Source: Paenibacillus sp. FSL W8-0426 (GTDB taxonomy: Bacteria; Bacillota; Bacilli; Paenibacillales; Paenibacillaceae). From it: a stretch of DNA of 64,000 nt. The DNA lies in NCBI RefSeq assembly GCF_037969725.1, contig NZ_CP150203.1, forward strand, positions 4,480,001-4,544,000, read 5' to 3'. Shown here one piece after another: positions 30,449-39,491 of this stretch; the first letter of the stretch is position 1, and every line of letters begins with the position of its first letter. Below the pieces are notes generated by a model. It saw nothing but the letters and a program-made list of their open reading frames with translations. It made no database searches and had not been told where the DNA came from. The translations under genes were made by a program, and so were the position numbers.

Positions 30449-31165
30449 ATGAGAGAACCATTGAGTGTACTGGAAGAGCGCGGAAATACAAGCTGTTTCT
30501 CGGAAGTGAACTTCAACCATCTGCTCGTAACGATGAAAGAACGCACCTATCCCGAAGGTACCCACCTGTACTGGGAAGGCGATGTCTCCGACAAATTGTA
30601 TTATCTGAAACGGGGACGCGCCCAGATCACCAAATCTACGGATGAAGGCAAAGAGCTTATCATGTATATGTACCAAGCCGGGGACATGATCGGCCAGGCC
30701 GACCCGTTCTTTGGTTCCCGTCATTCCTTCTCGGCCGAAGTGCTGGAGGACAGCGAGATCGGCGTCCTGGAGCACAAAGACCTGGAAATGCTGATCTGCC
30801 AGCATTGCGATTTTGCGATTGATTTCATGAAATGGATGGGTATCCATCACCGGTTGACCCAAACCAAATTCCGTGACCTCATGTTGTATGGTAAACCGGG
30901 TGCCCTATGCTCCACGTTAATCCGTTTGTCCAATTCGTACGGGGAGCCTCACGGCGAACATGTCATCATTCATAAAAAAATTACCCACACCGACCTGTCC
31001 AACATGATCGGTGCCACTCGCGAGAGCGTGAACCGCATGCTTAGCGACCTGCGCAAAAAAGACGCCATCGAATATGAGAACGGCATGATCGTCATCAAGG
31101 ATCTGCAAATGCTGCAAGGCATCTGCCATTGCGAATTGTGCCCACGGGAAATTTGCCGGATCTAA
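30449..31165 (+). CDS. fnr: Anaerobic regulator Fnr (Bacillus type)
   Basis: A 238-aa CRP/Fnr-family activator, the same length as Bacillus subtilis Fnr. The N-terminal half is the cyclic-nucleotide-binding fold without ligand role in this family (YPEGTHLYWEGDVSDKLYYL). The recognition helix is in THTDLSNMIGATRESVNRM. As in Bacillus, the [4Fe-4S] cysteines are at the C-terminus: Cys228, Cys231, Cys236, plus an extra Cys226 (CHCELCPREICRI). Oxygen destroys the cluster and with it DNA binding. The ATG at 30449 follows AAGGGGAG. Its probable targets pflBA and adhE are adjacent. Confidence 0.95.
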   Translation: MREPLSVLEERGNTSCFSEVNFNHLLVTMKERTYPEGTHLYWEGDVSDKLYYLKRGRAQITKSTDEGKELIMYMYQAGDMIGQADPFFGSRHSFSAEVLEDSEIGVLEHKDLEMLICQHCDFAIDFMKWMGIHHRLTQTKFRDLMLYGKPGALCSTLIRLSNSYGEPHGEHVIIHKKITHTDLSNMIGATRESVNRMLSDLRKKDAIEYENGMIVIKDLQMLQGICHCELCPREICRI

Positions 31166-31169
31166 CCCC

Positions 31170-31208
31170 CAAAAAGCCCAATCCTCCCGCTAGGAGGATT
31201 GGGCTTCT
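31170..31208. terminator. Bidirectional terminator between fnr and a lipoprotein gene
   Basis: AAGCCCAATCCTCC pairs perfectly with GGAGGATTGGGCTT; A and T tracts flank both sides. The two genes converge here. Confidence 0.9.
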
Positions 31209-31226
31209 ATCTGCACGGCTTGTCCA

Positions 31227-31937
31227 TCAGGATGCCGTCAATTCCAGTTTAACCGCATCACGCGGATTCAATTTCATGTCCAGGCCGTTGTCCATCAATT
31301 CTTTGTCATTGACCATAATCACCCAGCGTTGATTCATGCGCGGGCTAACGTTTTCCACGGACAAGACGTATTTGTTGTTTTCCGACAATCGGACCACGCC
31401 GCTGGATTTCAACACATCGCGCACCGTGCATTCCGGCACGTATACGCCTGCATACTGCCGATTGAGCGATGGCAGAATGTTACCGCCGCTCACCTTGAGC
31501 AGGGTTGTCTGATAAGCAACCCCCTCATTAGAGCTGTCGGCGGCTTTGACATAGATGACCACTTCGTCCTTGGCATGCAGCTCCATATCCCAATGCTCGG
31601 GGTCGACGTCCTCTCCATTCAGTTTTACGGCCCAGCTCAGCGAGGCATCCAGCGATACTTCTCCAACCGATTGGATTCGTTTGCCGTCCGCCGTGAAATC
31701 GACAAGTCCGCTGTTCAAAAGCGCTTTTTTAAGCGTCATTCCTTCGCTGAAATCCCTTTTGATCGATTTGGTTGCATCCGGCAGGAACGTGCTGCCATCC
31801 ACTGCAACCGTAATCGTATTCGCCGAATCGGCGTCTTTGACGACAGGCTGCTCGGAAGGCTGGGGTTCCGTACATCCTGCCAATATGGCCAGTAACAGCA
31901 GGCAAAACCCAATTAGTCCCGGGAATTTGTAGTTCAT
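31227..31937 (-). CDS. Lipoprotein with two DUF4430-like (beta-grasp) repeats
   Basis: A 236-aa exported lipoprotein: hydrophobic signal with lipobox LAGC at about residues 19-22. The mature part contains two similar units of about 75 residues. Each has a start like MTLKKALLNSG / CTVRDVLKSSG, then a central WAVKLNG / WVIMVND, and an end DEVVIYV / DAVKLEL. This pattern resembles the DUF4430 (transcobalamin-like) domain seen in surface proteins of Bacillota, where it may bind ligands or partners. No enzymatic residues are apparent. It is monocistronic and convergent with fnr. Confidence 0.72.
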   Translation of the reverse strand: MNYKFPGLIGFCLLLLAILAGCTEPQPSEQPVVKDADSANTITVAVDGSTFLPDATKSIKRDFSEGMTLKKALLNSGLVDFTADGKRIQSVGEVSLDASLSWAVKLNGEDVDPEHWDMELHAKDEVVIYVKAADSSNEGVAYQTTLLKVSGGNILPSLNRQYAGVYVPECTVRDVLKSSGVVRLSENNKYVLSVENVSPRMNQRWVIMVNDKELMDNGLDMKLNPRDAVKLELTAS

Positions 31938-32053
31938 GTAGGTAACACCACCCTGCGTAAAATCATTTGTCTGTTGTCCATAACCATTATTATGGCACAG
32001 ATTTTAACCGAAAAAAGTGTCAAAGCCGTTACTTTTCATTTCCGGGAAACACA

Positions 32054-32110
32054 AAGAGCCTGCAAGCAGGCTCAATTTGGATCATATGACGGTTCTTAAA
32101 AGAACCGTTG
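32054..32110 (-). terminator. Two tandem hairpins after the 32120-32824 gene
   Basis: GAGCCTGCAAGCAGGCTC (32056-32073) and ACGGTTCTTAAAAGAACCGT (32089-32108) are both perfect inverted repeats. T-runs are short, so they are likely but weak terminators or RNA-stabilising structures. Confidence 0.5.
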
Positions 32111-32119
32111 CATGTTTGA

Positions 32120-32824
32120 CTATTGAATGTTGGCCTGCATGTACGTTCGGCCTCCATCCCCGTTTTTCACGTAAGGATTAAGCCCGAAAACTTGTTCCTC
32201 CGCAACGGTGACTTCCGTCAACAGCTGCCCTTCAAGCAGTTCCCCGTCGACGTGCACGCACAACAAGGGAGCTTTCACATATTCCTGATATAACGGAATG
32301 GAGGATCCGGGGCTGCGATGGACCTTGTACAGCTTGCCTTGCTCATGTAACGGCCGTTCGGAAAAATACGTCGGAACGACGTATTTTGCGATAATGTCCA
32401 TTTCCTGTGGCGTATAAAAGGTGTCTTGGCCAAGCCAAGGCTCAAGCATTCTGATCTCTTCGTATTGCGACCAGACAATGGCCTGAATGAGCAGTTCTTT
32501 CCGAATCGTTCGACCGTCAGGCATCTTGGCCATCGTATTCGGGAACCACGCGCCCTGCAGCGGAAGCTGCCCTATTCTCACCTCGCAGCCAATGCACTTC
32601 CAGCCGGATGACGTCCGGATCCACTTTTGCAGCACGGCCGGACGAGGGCCCTGTATCTTGCCGTCAACCGTCTTCCGATCGGATGCAGCATGCGTCCGTC
32701 CGTCCGTTTGAAACAACGATGCTGCTTTTTTGTAAATGAGATGTACCTGAATGGATGCGTTCTCAAGTTCAGCAATGTCCTGCTCGCCGTAGCGTACTTC
32801 ACGGGATAAGCGTTCTTCTCTCAT
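32120..32824 (-). CDS. Unrecognised cytoplasmic protein
   Basis: A 234-aa protein with no signal peptide or membrane helix. It looks coding: normal codon use, conserved-looking aromatic motifs (WKCIGCEVRIGQLPLQGAW split across two strands, IVWSQYEEIRMLEPWLG), and a start after GGAGG. There is one CxxC (Cys-Ile-Gly-Cys) but no second pair, so a zinc site is not clear. The C-terminal part contains PLLCVHVDGELLEG, reminiscent of a beta-rich domain. I assign no function. Confidence 0.6.
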   Translation of the reverse strand: MREERLSREVRYGEQDIAELENASIQVHLIYKKAASLFQTDGRTHAASDRKTVDGKIQGPRPAVLQKWIRTSSGWKCIGCEVRIGQLPLQGAWFPNTMAKMPDGRTIRKELLIQAIVWSQYEEIRMLEPWLGQDTFYTPQEMDIIAKYVVPTYFSERPLHEQGKLYKVHRSPGSSIPLYQEYVKAPLLCVHVDGELLEGQLLTEVTVAEEQVFGLNPYVKNGDGGRTYMQANIQ

Positions 32825-32954
32825 GACAAGTGGCCTCCTCGCTCCGGCCGCGTGCGGCCATTTTTGGAAACGAAACGACTTTCGGAGATACGACTGTGAA
32901 CGTTGATCATCCCATTATACTACAACTCTCAGGCAGATGTGCAAAAGGCGCGAA

Positions 32955-32993
32955 ACAAAAAATCCCAATTTCTTGTGGAAATCGGGATTTTTT
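32955..32993. terminator. Bidirectional terminator of the HxlR-type gene
   Basis: AAAAAATCCCAATTTC pairs with GAAATCGGGATTTTTT across TTGTG. Strong in both directions. Confidence 0.88.
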
Positions 32994-33036
32994 GTGCCAT
33001 GGGACCGCTTCATGGAGTCCAACACCGAATATTCGA

Positions 33037-33354
33037 TTAATCGACCCACTGCTCAGCCCATTCCTGAATTTGATTCATGACCGGCTGCAGCGCTTTCCCT
33101 TTCTCCGTCAGCTCGTATTCAATCCGAACCGGCGTTTCAGGATAAACGTGACGGATCAAAATACCTTCACTCTCCAGATCCTTCATGCGTTCCGACAACA
33201 TCTTGTCACTCATGGATGGAATCAGAGTGGAAATGTCCTTGAATCGCTTGGAGCCACTCATCAACGTTTGAATGATCAAACCGTTCCAGCGTTTGCCCAA
33301 AAACGAAAACGCCGTTTCAAAACGCGGACACATCCGCAGATCTTGGCCTTCCAC
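33037..33354 (-). CDS. HxlR-family regulator resembling YodB
   Basis: A 105-aa winged helix-turn-helix protein. The N-terminal motif CPRFETAFSFLGKRWNGLII is close to Bacillus YodB, whose N-terminal Cys6 senses quinones, diamide and other electrophiles. Here the equivalent is Cys9, following RM. The C-terminal cysteines of YodB are absent, so only a one-Cys (alkylation or mixed disulfide) mechanism is possible. The start is the GTG at 33354, eight bases after AAGGGG; the GTG at 33363 overlaps that site. No quinone reductase gene lies nearby to name as target. Confidence 0.82.
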   Translation of the reverse strand: MEGQDLRMCPRFETAFSFLGKRWNGLIIQTLMSGSKRFKDISTLIPSMSDKMLSERMKDLESEGILIRHVYPETPVRIEYELTEKGKALQPVMNQIQEWAEQWVD

Positions 33355-33553
33355 ATTAATCACCCCTTAATGAATCATTACAACTTACATTTCGTTAGTA
33401 TATATAATAATAACACATTTGCGTCACATTTAAAACGTCTGCGTGCAAAAAGTTAAGCAAAGAACGTCCAAATGCAGCTATACCAGTATACCTCACCGCG
33501 TTCCCGGGGGCCATGGGGAATTTTCTGCTAACACTTTTTACCACAAACAATTC

Positions 33554-33603
33554 CAAAAAGAACCCTGCCGCCATAGTCGTTCTGACTCGGAGAAGGGTTC
33601 TTA
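33554..33603 (-). terminator. Terminator of the ThuA-isomerase operon
   Basis: AAGAACCCT and AGGGTTCTT form the stem with TTTTT on the minus strand. Repeat copy C lies between it and the last stop codon at 33830. The rest of 33364-33553 holds the AT-rich upstream region of the HxlR gene and nothing else clear. Confidence 0.7.
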
Positions 33604-33619
33604 GTGTGACTATGCTGTT

Positions 33620-33807
33620 TATATAAACCGAATTAATCAATCACACTAGGGCACTTCGAGTCAGTACCATCTTCCGATCGCTATTATCCCCAGATTTTTT
33701 TGATTCCCTTTTCCAAAGGGAAAATCCGGTGATAAACGCGAACACTTCGCTTCTCCAGATTGGTTCTGCCTCTCTGTTAACGTGTAGATGTTTTTGCGGT
33801 TTATATA
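33620..33807. repeat. Dispersed palindromic repeat, copy C (complete, 188 bp)
   Basis: Ends TATATAAACCG (33620-33630) and CGGTTTATATA (33797-33807). The interior matches copy B almost base for base at CTTCCGATCGCT, TTATCCCCAGATTTTTTT, GGGAAAATCCGGTGATAA and CTTCGCTTCTCCAGATTG. Confidence 0.88.
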
Positions 33808-33829
33808 GTTATATTGTTGTCTGTTAAAG

Positions 33830-34558
33830 TCAGACAACTACGCCGCCAAACGGTCTGACAGGTGCGCTGTTCCCGTATTCAGGCTTCACGTTGCGAGATG
33901 GATACGCCCATTTGATCGCATTGCCGATGACTTTCAGCACGTCAGGCTGGTAATACGTCGGATACGTTTCGTGGCCTGGGCGGAAATAAAAGATTTTGCC
34001 CTCGCCGCGTTTGAACGTACACCCGCTGCGGAACACTTCTCCGCCTTGGAAATTGCTGACGAATACAAGTTCATCCGGTACCGGAATATCGAAATATTCG
34101 CCATACATTTCTTCATGCTCCAATACGATTTTTCCTTGAACGCCCTCCGCAATCGGGTGCGAAGGATTGACGCACCAAATGATTTCCTGTTCGTTCGCCA
34201 CGCGCCACTTCAGATCACAGCTGGTGCCCATAAGCGCCTTGAACGGTTTGGAGAAATGGCCGGAATGCAGCACGATCAGCCCCATCCCGTTCAAAACCCG
34301 CTGAACCACCTTGTGCGTAATCTCGTCACTAACGCGATCATGTGCCATATGTCCCCACCATACCAGCACGTCTGTCGTATCCAGCACCTCGCTGCCCAGA
34401 CCATGGTCCGGCTGATCCAGCGTCGCTGTCCGGATGGCAAAACCTTCGCCGCCCAGACCGTCAGCCAGTGCCCGATGCAGTCCGTCGGGATACACCTCCC
34501 TCACTTCATCATGAATCTTCTCATGGACATACTCATTCCAAATGGTGACGTTGATCAT
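33830..34558 (-). CDS. ThuA-domain protein
   Basis: A 242-aa protein of the ThuA (trehalose utilisation) family, a class I glutamine-amidotransferase-like fold found with sugar oxidoreductases. Family landmarks are [10 protein letters not shown] at the start, [22 protein letters not shown] and the C-terminal [16 protein letters not shown]. No signal peptide. It is the last gene of a three-gene run with an isomerase and a Gfo/Idh oxidoreductase. ThuA proteins with ThuB-like dehydrogenases are implicated in 3-keto-sugar metabolism in rhizobia; the same role here is inference. Confidence 0.92.
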   Translation of the reverse strand: MINVTIWNEYVHEKIHDEVREVYPDGLHRALADGLGGEGFAIRTATLDQPDHGLGSEVLDTTDVLVWWGHMAHDRVSDEITHKVVQRVLNGMGLIVLHSGHFSKPFKALMGTSCDLKWRVANEQEIIWCVNPSHPIAEGVQGKIVLEHEEMYGEYFDIPVPDELVFVSNFQGGEVFRSGCTFKRGEGKIFYFRPGHETYPTYYQPDVLKVIGNAIKWAYPSRNVKPEYGNSAPVRPFGGVVV

Positions 34559-34583
34559 GCTTTAATTTCCCCCTAAAATGGCC

Positions 34584-35552
34584 CTACACCCACCACATTT
34601 CCCCCAGCGGCTCTTCGATCAGCACTTGCTGGAGATTTTGCACGGCTTTGGAGAAGCCTTCTTCGACAGACATCAGTCCGTCTTCATGTTCGATGCTAAC
34701 GACATAATCATATCCGACCAGACGCAGGGCACTGATGATGTCGGCCCAAGTTTTGTTGTCGTGGCCGTAACCTACAGAACGGAACTGCCATGCCCGATCA
34801 AGCATGTTCGTGTAATCCTGCATATCGGTCAATCCGTATTTGTTCACATTCACCGGATCGATCGTTGTATCTTTCGCGTGGAAATGGTGGATAGCTCCTT
34901 CGCGTCCAAGAATATGAATCGCTTGCACCGGATCGATGCCTTGCCACCACATGTGGCTCGGATCCAGGTTGGCGCCGATGACTTCGCCCGCTGCTTCGCG
35001 GAGTCTCAGCAAAGTTGCCGGTGTATGCACCGAGAAGCCACCATGCAGCTCCAGACCGATTTTTACGCTGCGGTCCGCGGCGAATTTGCCCCACTCCGTC
35101 CAGTAAGGAATGACTTTGTTTTCCCACTGCCATTTCAAAATTTCCTGATAGTCGTTCGGCCATGGCGCTACAGGCCAGTTCGGGTATTTGGCGTCCTCAT
35201 GGTCCCCAGGGCAACCGGAAAATGTGTTAACGACAGGCACTTCGAGCTTTTGTGCCAGTTCCACCGTTTTGACAAAATCGTCATGGAACGATTTGGCGAT
35301 ATCCTTTTGCGGATGAAGCGGATTGCCGTGTACGCTGAGCGCGCTGATGATCAAACCGCGGGATTCCACCGCGTTTTTGAAGTTTTTGAGCGCTGTCTCG
35401 TTTTCGAGAAGCTCAGCCGGGTTGCAGTGCGCATTGCCCGGATATCCTCCGGTGCCGATTTCCACGGCTTTCAGCCCTTTTGCAGCTACGTAATCAAGTG
35501 CGTCCTCCAGTTTGCGTCCACCGAACAGTACCAAAAATACGCCAAGTTTCAT
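34584..35552 (-). CDS. Sugar phosphate isomerase/epimerase-like TIM barrel
   Basis: A 322-aa protein of the AP endonuclease 2/xylose isomerase-like family. Metal-ligand positions are visible in VEIGTGG, LELHGGFS, GANLDPSHMWWQG and SIEHEDG. It starts at MKLGVFLVLF after GGAGG. Members beside Gfo/Idh and ThuA genes often act on keto-sugars or inositol derivatives. The substrate cannot be named from sequence. Only 25 bp separate it from the ThuA gene, suggesting one transcript. Confidence 0.92.
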   Translation of the reverse strand: MKLGVFLVLFGGRKLEDALDYVAAKGLKAVEIGTGGYPGNAHCNPAELLENETALKNFKNAVESRGLIISALSVHGNPLHPQKDIAKSFHDDFVKTVELAQKLEVPVVNTFSGCPGDHEDAKYPNWPVAPWPNDYQEILKWQWENKVIPYWTEWGKFAADRSVKIGLELHGGFSVHTPATLLRLREAAGEVIGANLDPSHMWWQGIDPVQAIHILGREGAIHHFHAKDTTIDPVNVNKYGLTDMQDYTNMLDRAWQFRSVGYGHDNKTWADIISALRLVGYDYVVSIEHEDGLMSVEEGFSKAVQNLQQVLIEEPLGEMWWV

Positions 35553-35751
35553 TTGAGATTCCTCCCTGGATTATAAGTTAAATAAATGGTATGAATGCTT
35601 GCTGCTCCGAATCCCGGTTCCGCCGTTATGCCCTTTGCATTGTACTTATTGTGGAAAATCAGGCCTCATTCTATCCTGAAAGCCAAAAATTCAAAGCACG
35701 GCTGCATGAATGGCGGCAACGGAGTCCGGATGTAGTTCAAATAAAATCTGC

Positions 35752-36801
35752 TTACGCATAGGTGCTCTCAAGCGCAATGTGTTTGCCTTCCAACGAAGAG
35801 CGCTGGAACGCATGCATGGCCTCCAATACATGATAAGCGAGCTTGCCGCTTGCCTGATGCTCTCTTCCGGCCCGTATCGATTCCACCATCTCCGTGACGC
35901 CGATGCCGCGTTCGTTGTGCCCGCTTTCGAATGCCGGAGGCAGCACCTCCCATTCATCCTGTCCCGGTCTGCGCAGCTTCACGTCCCCGTTGAAAAAGTT
36001 CGGGTCCGGCACGCTCAGCACGCCTTCGGTACCGTAGATTTCGATCCGCGGCAGATCCGATCCGCCCCGAATATCGAAGCTGGCAATCATCGTGGCGATG
36101 GCGCCCTGCTCAAAATCGATCGTGCCTGAAAGATGAGTCGGCGTTTCGACTTGCAGCGAAGTGCCTTCCTTCGGCCCCGAACCAATTTTGCGATCCGCGA
36201 TCTGGATGCCCGCAGAAGCGCTGATCCGGCGAATCGGTCCCAGAAGTTTAATCAGGGCGGTCAAATAGTATGGCCCCATATCAAACATCGGTCCGCCGCC
36301 GACGGTGTAGAAAAATTCCGGATTCGGATGCCATGCTTCCGGTCCGCCGCCCATGAAAAATGCCGTTGCGGCAACGGGTTTGCCGATCAAGCCGTCCTCG
36401 ATGGCCCGGCGGGCCGTCTGGATGCCCGAACCAAGGAACGTATCCGGCGCAGAGCCGACATACAGTCCTTTTTGTTCCGCCAGTTCAATGACCTTGCGTC
36501 CGTCCTCGAGCGAAATGGCGAGCGGCTTTTCGGCATACACATGTTTGCCGGCCTCCAGCGCAGCCAGATCGGTCATGGCATGGCTGCCCGGAATGGTCAG
36601 GTTCAGCACAAGCTCGATGTCTTCGTTTTGCAGCAGTTCATCTACATTGTAAACGTTTGCGATATTAAATTCATCTGCCCGTTCCTGCGCGCGTTCGCGG
36701 ATCAGATCCGCTACGGCGACCACTTCAATGACTGGGCTGTTCTTCAGGTTTTCGAGATAAATGGCGCTAATGTTGCCGCACCCGATGATGCCTGCTTTCA
36801 T
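35752..36801 (-). CDS. Gfo/Idh/MocA-family sugar oxidoreductase
   Basis: A 349-aa NAD(P)-dependent dehydrogenase. The N-terminal Rossmann fold opens with KAGIIGCGNIS, and the family motif EKPLAISLEDG contains the catalytic-lysine region. The C-terminal half has the substrate-binding sheet (GGGPMFDMGPYYLTAL). Start: ATG at 36801, though an in-frame GTG at 36810 is about as well placed relative to AAGGAG. It is the first gene of the cluster, divergent from an AraC regulator, and probably oxidises the sugar handled by the isomerase. Confidence 0.9.
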   Translation of the reverse strand: MKAGIIGCGNISAIYLENLKNSPVIEVVAVADLIRERAQERADEFNIANVYNVDELLQNEDIELVLNLTIPGSHAMTDLAALEAGKHVYAEKPLAISLEDGRKVIELAEQKGLYVGSAPDTFLGSGIQTARRAIEDGLIGKPVAATAFFMGGGPEAWHPNPEFFYTVGGGPMFDMGPYYLTALIKLLGPIRRISASAGIQIADRKIGSGPKEGTSLQVETPTHLSGTIDFEQGAIATMIASFDIRGGSDLPRIEIYGTEGVLSVPDPNFFNGDVKLRRPGQDEWEVLPPAFESGHNERGIGVTEMVESIRAGREHQASGKLAYHVLEAMHAFQRSSLEGKHIALESTYA

Positions 36802-36964
36802 TTTCTCCACTATGAGGTCATCTCCTTGCACGTTGAGTAGCTGTGCTGAAAATCTTGCTAACAACTTCCTCTATGGTATTCCGTTTCACCTTCGATTAAA
36901 ATGAATAATATGATCGAAACATGAACTATCTGGTCATAATTTTCAAGTTGCAAGGAGAGTGCCA

Positions 36965-37783
36965 ATGCAATCCGATCACGCTTGTCAGGTTCTTACAGCG
37001 GGCTTTTCGTTTCACCGTAAACCTTACAACTCCATCATGCCTGAAGGAGTTAAAAACTATTTGCTTCGCCTTCAAACCGATGGCCGCTGCCGTGCCCGTG
37101 TGGACGGATCGTTGTCCCTGGTGGATGTGGGTGATCTGCTTTTATTCAGTCCGGACGAGCCGTACGAACTCAAAATCGATGCAGAGCTGAATCCGCTCGG
37201 GGAACGTCTGGTGGAGAGCGGCGACTATCACATTTTTTTCAACGGACCATGGGTGGACGATTGGTGGCATCACCACAAGCGGCCCAACCGCATCAAGGTC
37301 GAATTGACCGAGAGCCTGCTGACGCTGTTTCGCCAGTTGGTTCTGGAACAGCGCCGAATCTCCAACCCTTATCCCGAAATTTCCAGCTATTATATGCGCA
37401 TTCTGTGCCTCGAAGTGGACAGGCTGCTCTCAGAGCACCCCACCATGGCCAAAACCAATTATGTGGCTTACGAGATCAAGAGCTACATCGAGGAGAACGC
37501 TTCCTCCCTGTTCAAACTTGAAGATATCGCTTCCCATGTCGGGATCAGCGTTTCGCGCGGAGTTCATTTGTTTAAGGAAGTGTTCGGCAAAAGCATCATG
37601 CAGTACGCGCTCGATGTACGGCTGAACATGGCGCGGGAACGCATCATTTTCAGCCCGATGACGCTCGAGCATGTCGCCGAATCCTCGGGTTTCAACAATT
37701 ATACGTATTTCCATCGCGTGTTTCGCTCCCGCTTCGGCATGTCGCCCAGAGAATTTCGGGCCATCCACCGGGAACAAATGTAA
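36965..37783 (+). CDS. AraC-family regulator of the adjacent sugar cluster
   Basis: A 272-aa regulator. The N-terminal half is a cupin-like sugar-binding domain (pattern around LVDVGDLLLFSPDEPYEL). The C-terminal 100 residues are an AraC double helix-turn-helix: LEDIASHVGISVSRGVHLFKE and the second helix FNNYTYFHRVFRSRFGMSP, each broken here by usual family turns. The ATG at 36965 has AAGGAG seven bases upstream; the GTG at 36959 is too close. Divergent placement with a 163-bp shared intergenic region suggests it controls the ThuA-isomerase-dehydrogenase operon. Confidence 0.9.
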   Translation: MQSDHACQVLTAGFSFHRKPYNSIMPEGVKNYLLRLQTDGRCRARVDGSLSLVDVGDLLLFSPDEPYELKIDAELNPLGERLVESGDYHIFFNGPWVDDWWHHHKRPNRIKVELTESLLTLFRQLVLEQRRISNPYPEISSYYMRILCLEVDRLLSEHPTMAKTNYVAYEIKSYIEENASSLFKLEDIASHVGISVSRGVHLFKEVFGKSIMQYALDVRLNMARERIIFSPMTLEHVAESSGFNNYTYFHRVFRSRFGMSPREFRAIHREQM

Positions 37784-37827
37784 CCACCAGGCGGGAAGCC
37801 CCTGATCGGGCACTGCGGAAACGCAAC

Positions 37828-37907
37828 TTTTAAAAAAACGGCTAACGAGCCGCGGGCTCTTTATGGGGAAAATGGATCTCCTTCATAAGACACTCCGCTT
37901 CGTTAGC
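37828..37907 (-). terminator. Long-stem terminator after the 37937-38245 gene
   Basis: GGCTAACGA and TCGTTAGCC pair across about 60 bases; the minus strand ends in TTTTTTT. The T-run orientation fits the leftward gene pair rather than the rightward AraC gene. Confidence 0.6.
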
Positions 37908-37936
37908 CTGTCATACTAGCACAACGACCTGTTTTC

Positions 37937-38245
37937 TCACTTTCGCGCAGAGATCGTTTCGGCCACAACCATGGCCAGATCATCGTTGCCAAACATGGAA
38001 AGCACGCCGAGCACCGTCTCGTCCGGAATGTCGCCGGCTTCCTCCTTAGGCACGACCAGCTTCAGCACTTGCTGCAGCCGCTCGTTGCCCTGTTGGTTCG
38101 GGTAGGCCTGCCGATACAGCTCCTCCGGATCAACTCCCTGGTTAACGCACCATTGCGCGAACACAAGGATCATCATTTCCTCTTCCTGCTTGTAACTTTC
38201 GATCACCGCTTCTTCGATTTGTTTGCTGCGTTCCTTCGATTCCAT
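37937..38245 (-). CDS. Small unrecognised cytoplasmic protein
   Basis: A 102-aa, mostly helical, acidic protein beginning MESKERSKQIEEAVIESYKQ, split here by no motif I recognise. The ATG at 38245 has GGAGG eleven bases upstream. It follows the Gfo/Idh gene by 42 bp in the same direction and is probably co-transcribed. The composition (Glu, Gln, Leu, Met rich; one Cys) suggests a small soluble helical bundle. No function assigned. Confidence 0.6.
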   Translation of the reverse strand: MESKERSKQIEEAVIESYKQEEEMMILVFAQWCVNQGVDPEELYRQAYPNQQGNERLQQVLKLVVPKEEAGDIPDETVLGVLSMFGNDDLAMVVAETISARK

Positions 38246-38287
38246 CGTGCAGACAACCTCCACTTTCCCTTGGTTCTTCGTTCTTGC

Positions 38288-39229
38288 TTATTTGCGGAGC
38301 AATTGCTCGGCCAACTCATGACTATCCATCACATGGGTCGCACTAATGATGCATTCGTCCGGCGTTTCCAAACACTGCAGGAAATCGTTCACGGCCCCGG
38401 CAAATCCTCTGCGTTTCAAAATATCATCCCAGCTGCCAAACGTTTCACGCTGCTCCAGAGCACCGCGCTCCGTATACACGGCCGTCTCCATATTGACGAC
38501 TTCGACGGACCTGCCGCCGCCATGCAGCTCCAGTTTCTCCAAATCAGCCCCTGCTTCACGCACCATATCGAACCGGCCAATCGCATGACGTCCCAATCGG
38601 GCTGATCCGGCGGCATGCAGCAATCTGCCGGCGTCGTTCGTGCGCAACCAATGCTGAACCAATTCCGTATCATGACCCGAGTACCACATCATCAGATCGA
38701 GAATATGGATCAGGTCGTCATAGACCGTTTCCGCAGCCGGACGATCTTGAATGCTTGTCCGGTGCTTCGTCACCGTCAAAGACTCAAAGCCCTTTCCCGC
38801 CTGCATCCATTCCTTCGCCTTTTGGTACATCGGCGCAAACCTGCGGTTGAATCCCACCGCGAGCAGCAGTCCCTGTGCTTCGGCAAAAGCCGTCATCTCC
38901 TCCGATTCCCGCAGCACATAAGACAACGGTTTGTCCACGTATACGGACAAGCCGCGTTCCAAACATTGCATGACGAGCTCAAAATGCGCTTCGGTTGCCG
39001 TATGTATGAACACCGCATCCAAATCCCAAGATAACAGTTCCTTTATATCGGTCGTCCCCTGCTCCAGCCTGTACAGCTGCTTTGCAGCGTCGACCGGCCC
39101 CGGGGAGCGGTTCATCGCGCCCACAAGCTCCACGTTCGGATGGGCGGACAGCAGCGGCAGGTAGACCTTGCGCGCAATGCCCCCCAGACCGACGATGGCG
39201 GCACGGGTGCGTTTCGTTGTTTCCGTCAT
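38288..39229 (-). CDS. Gfo/Idh/MocA-family oxidoreductase
   Basis: A 313-aa dehydrogenase with an N-terminal Rossmann motif AAIVGLGGIARKVY and the family signature YVDKPLSYVLRESE. VGFNRRFAPMYQKAKE is typical of the dehydrogenase subgroup resembling YceM/MviM. The protein is shorter than the usual 330-380 aa, mainly through a compact C-terminal sheet. The ATG at 39229 follows AAGGTGG. It is distinct in sequence from the dehydrogenase at 35752 and sits outside the ThuA cluster. Substrate unknown. Confidence 0.88.
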   Translation of the reverse strand: MTETTKRTRAAIVGLGGIARKVYLPLLSAHPNVELVGAMNRSPGPVDAAKQLYRLEQGTTDIKELLSWDLDAVFIHTATEAHFELVMQCLERGLSVYVDKPLSYVLRESEEMTAFAEAQGLLLAVGFNRRFAPMYQKAKEWMQAGKGFESLTVTKHRTSIQDRPAAETVYDDLIHILDLMMWYSGHDTELVQHWLRTNDAGRLLHAAGSARLGRHAIGRFDMVREAGADLEKLELHGGGRSVEVVNMETAVYTERGALEQRETFGSWDDILKRRGFAGAVNDFLQCLETPDECIISATHVMDSHELAEQLLRK

Positions 39230-39491
39230 GATCATTCCACCTTCAGATGAGTTCTTCGTATCCACGCCCTATAGTGTAACGCTTCCTGCAGCAACATGCC
39301 AGCTTTCGCGCAAGCTTTATGGACGGTTGGCGAGCAGGCGTATCCATATCGAGAATTCGATTCGGAAAGCCTCCGCTTGCGCGGTCTCCTGCTCTATCTC
39401 GATCGTGATCGAACGTGGTACACTTGAACGAGAAATCAACGTTCAGGCAATTCCCTTATTTGGCGGGTTGTTGAAAGGAGCTTTTTGGATT

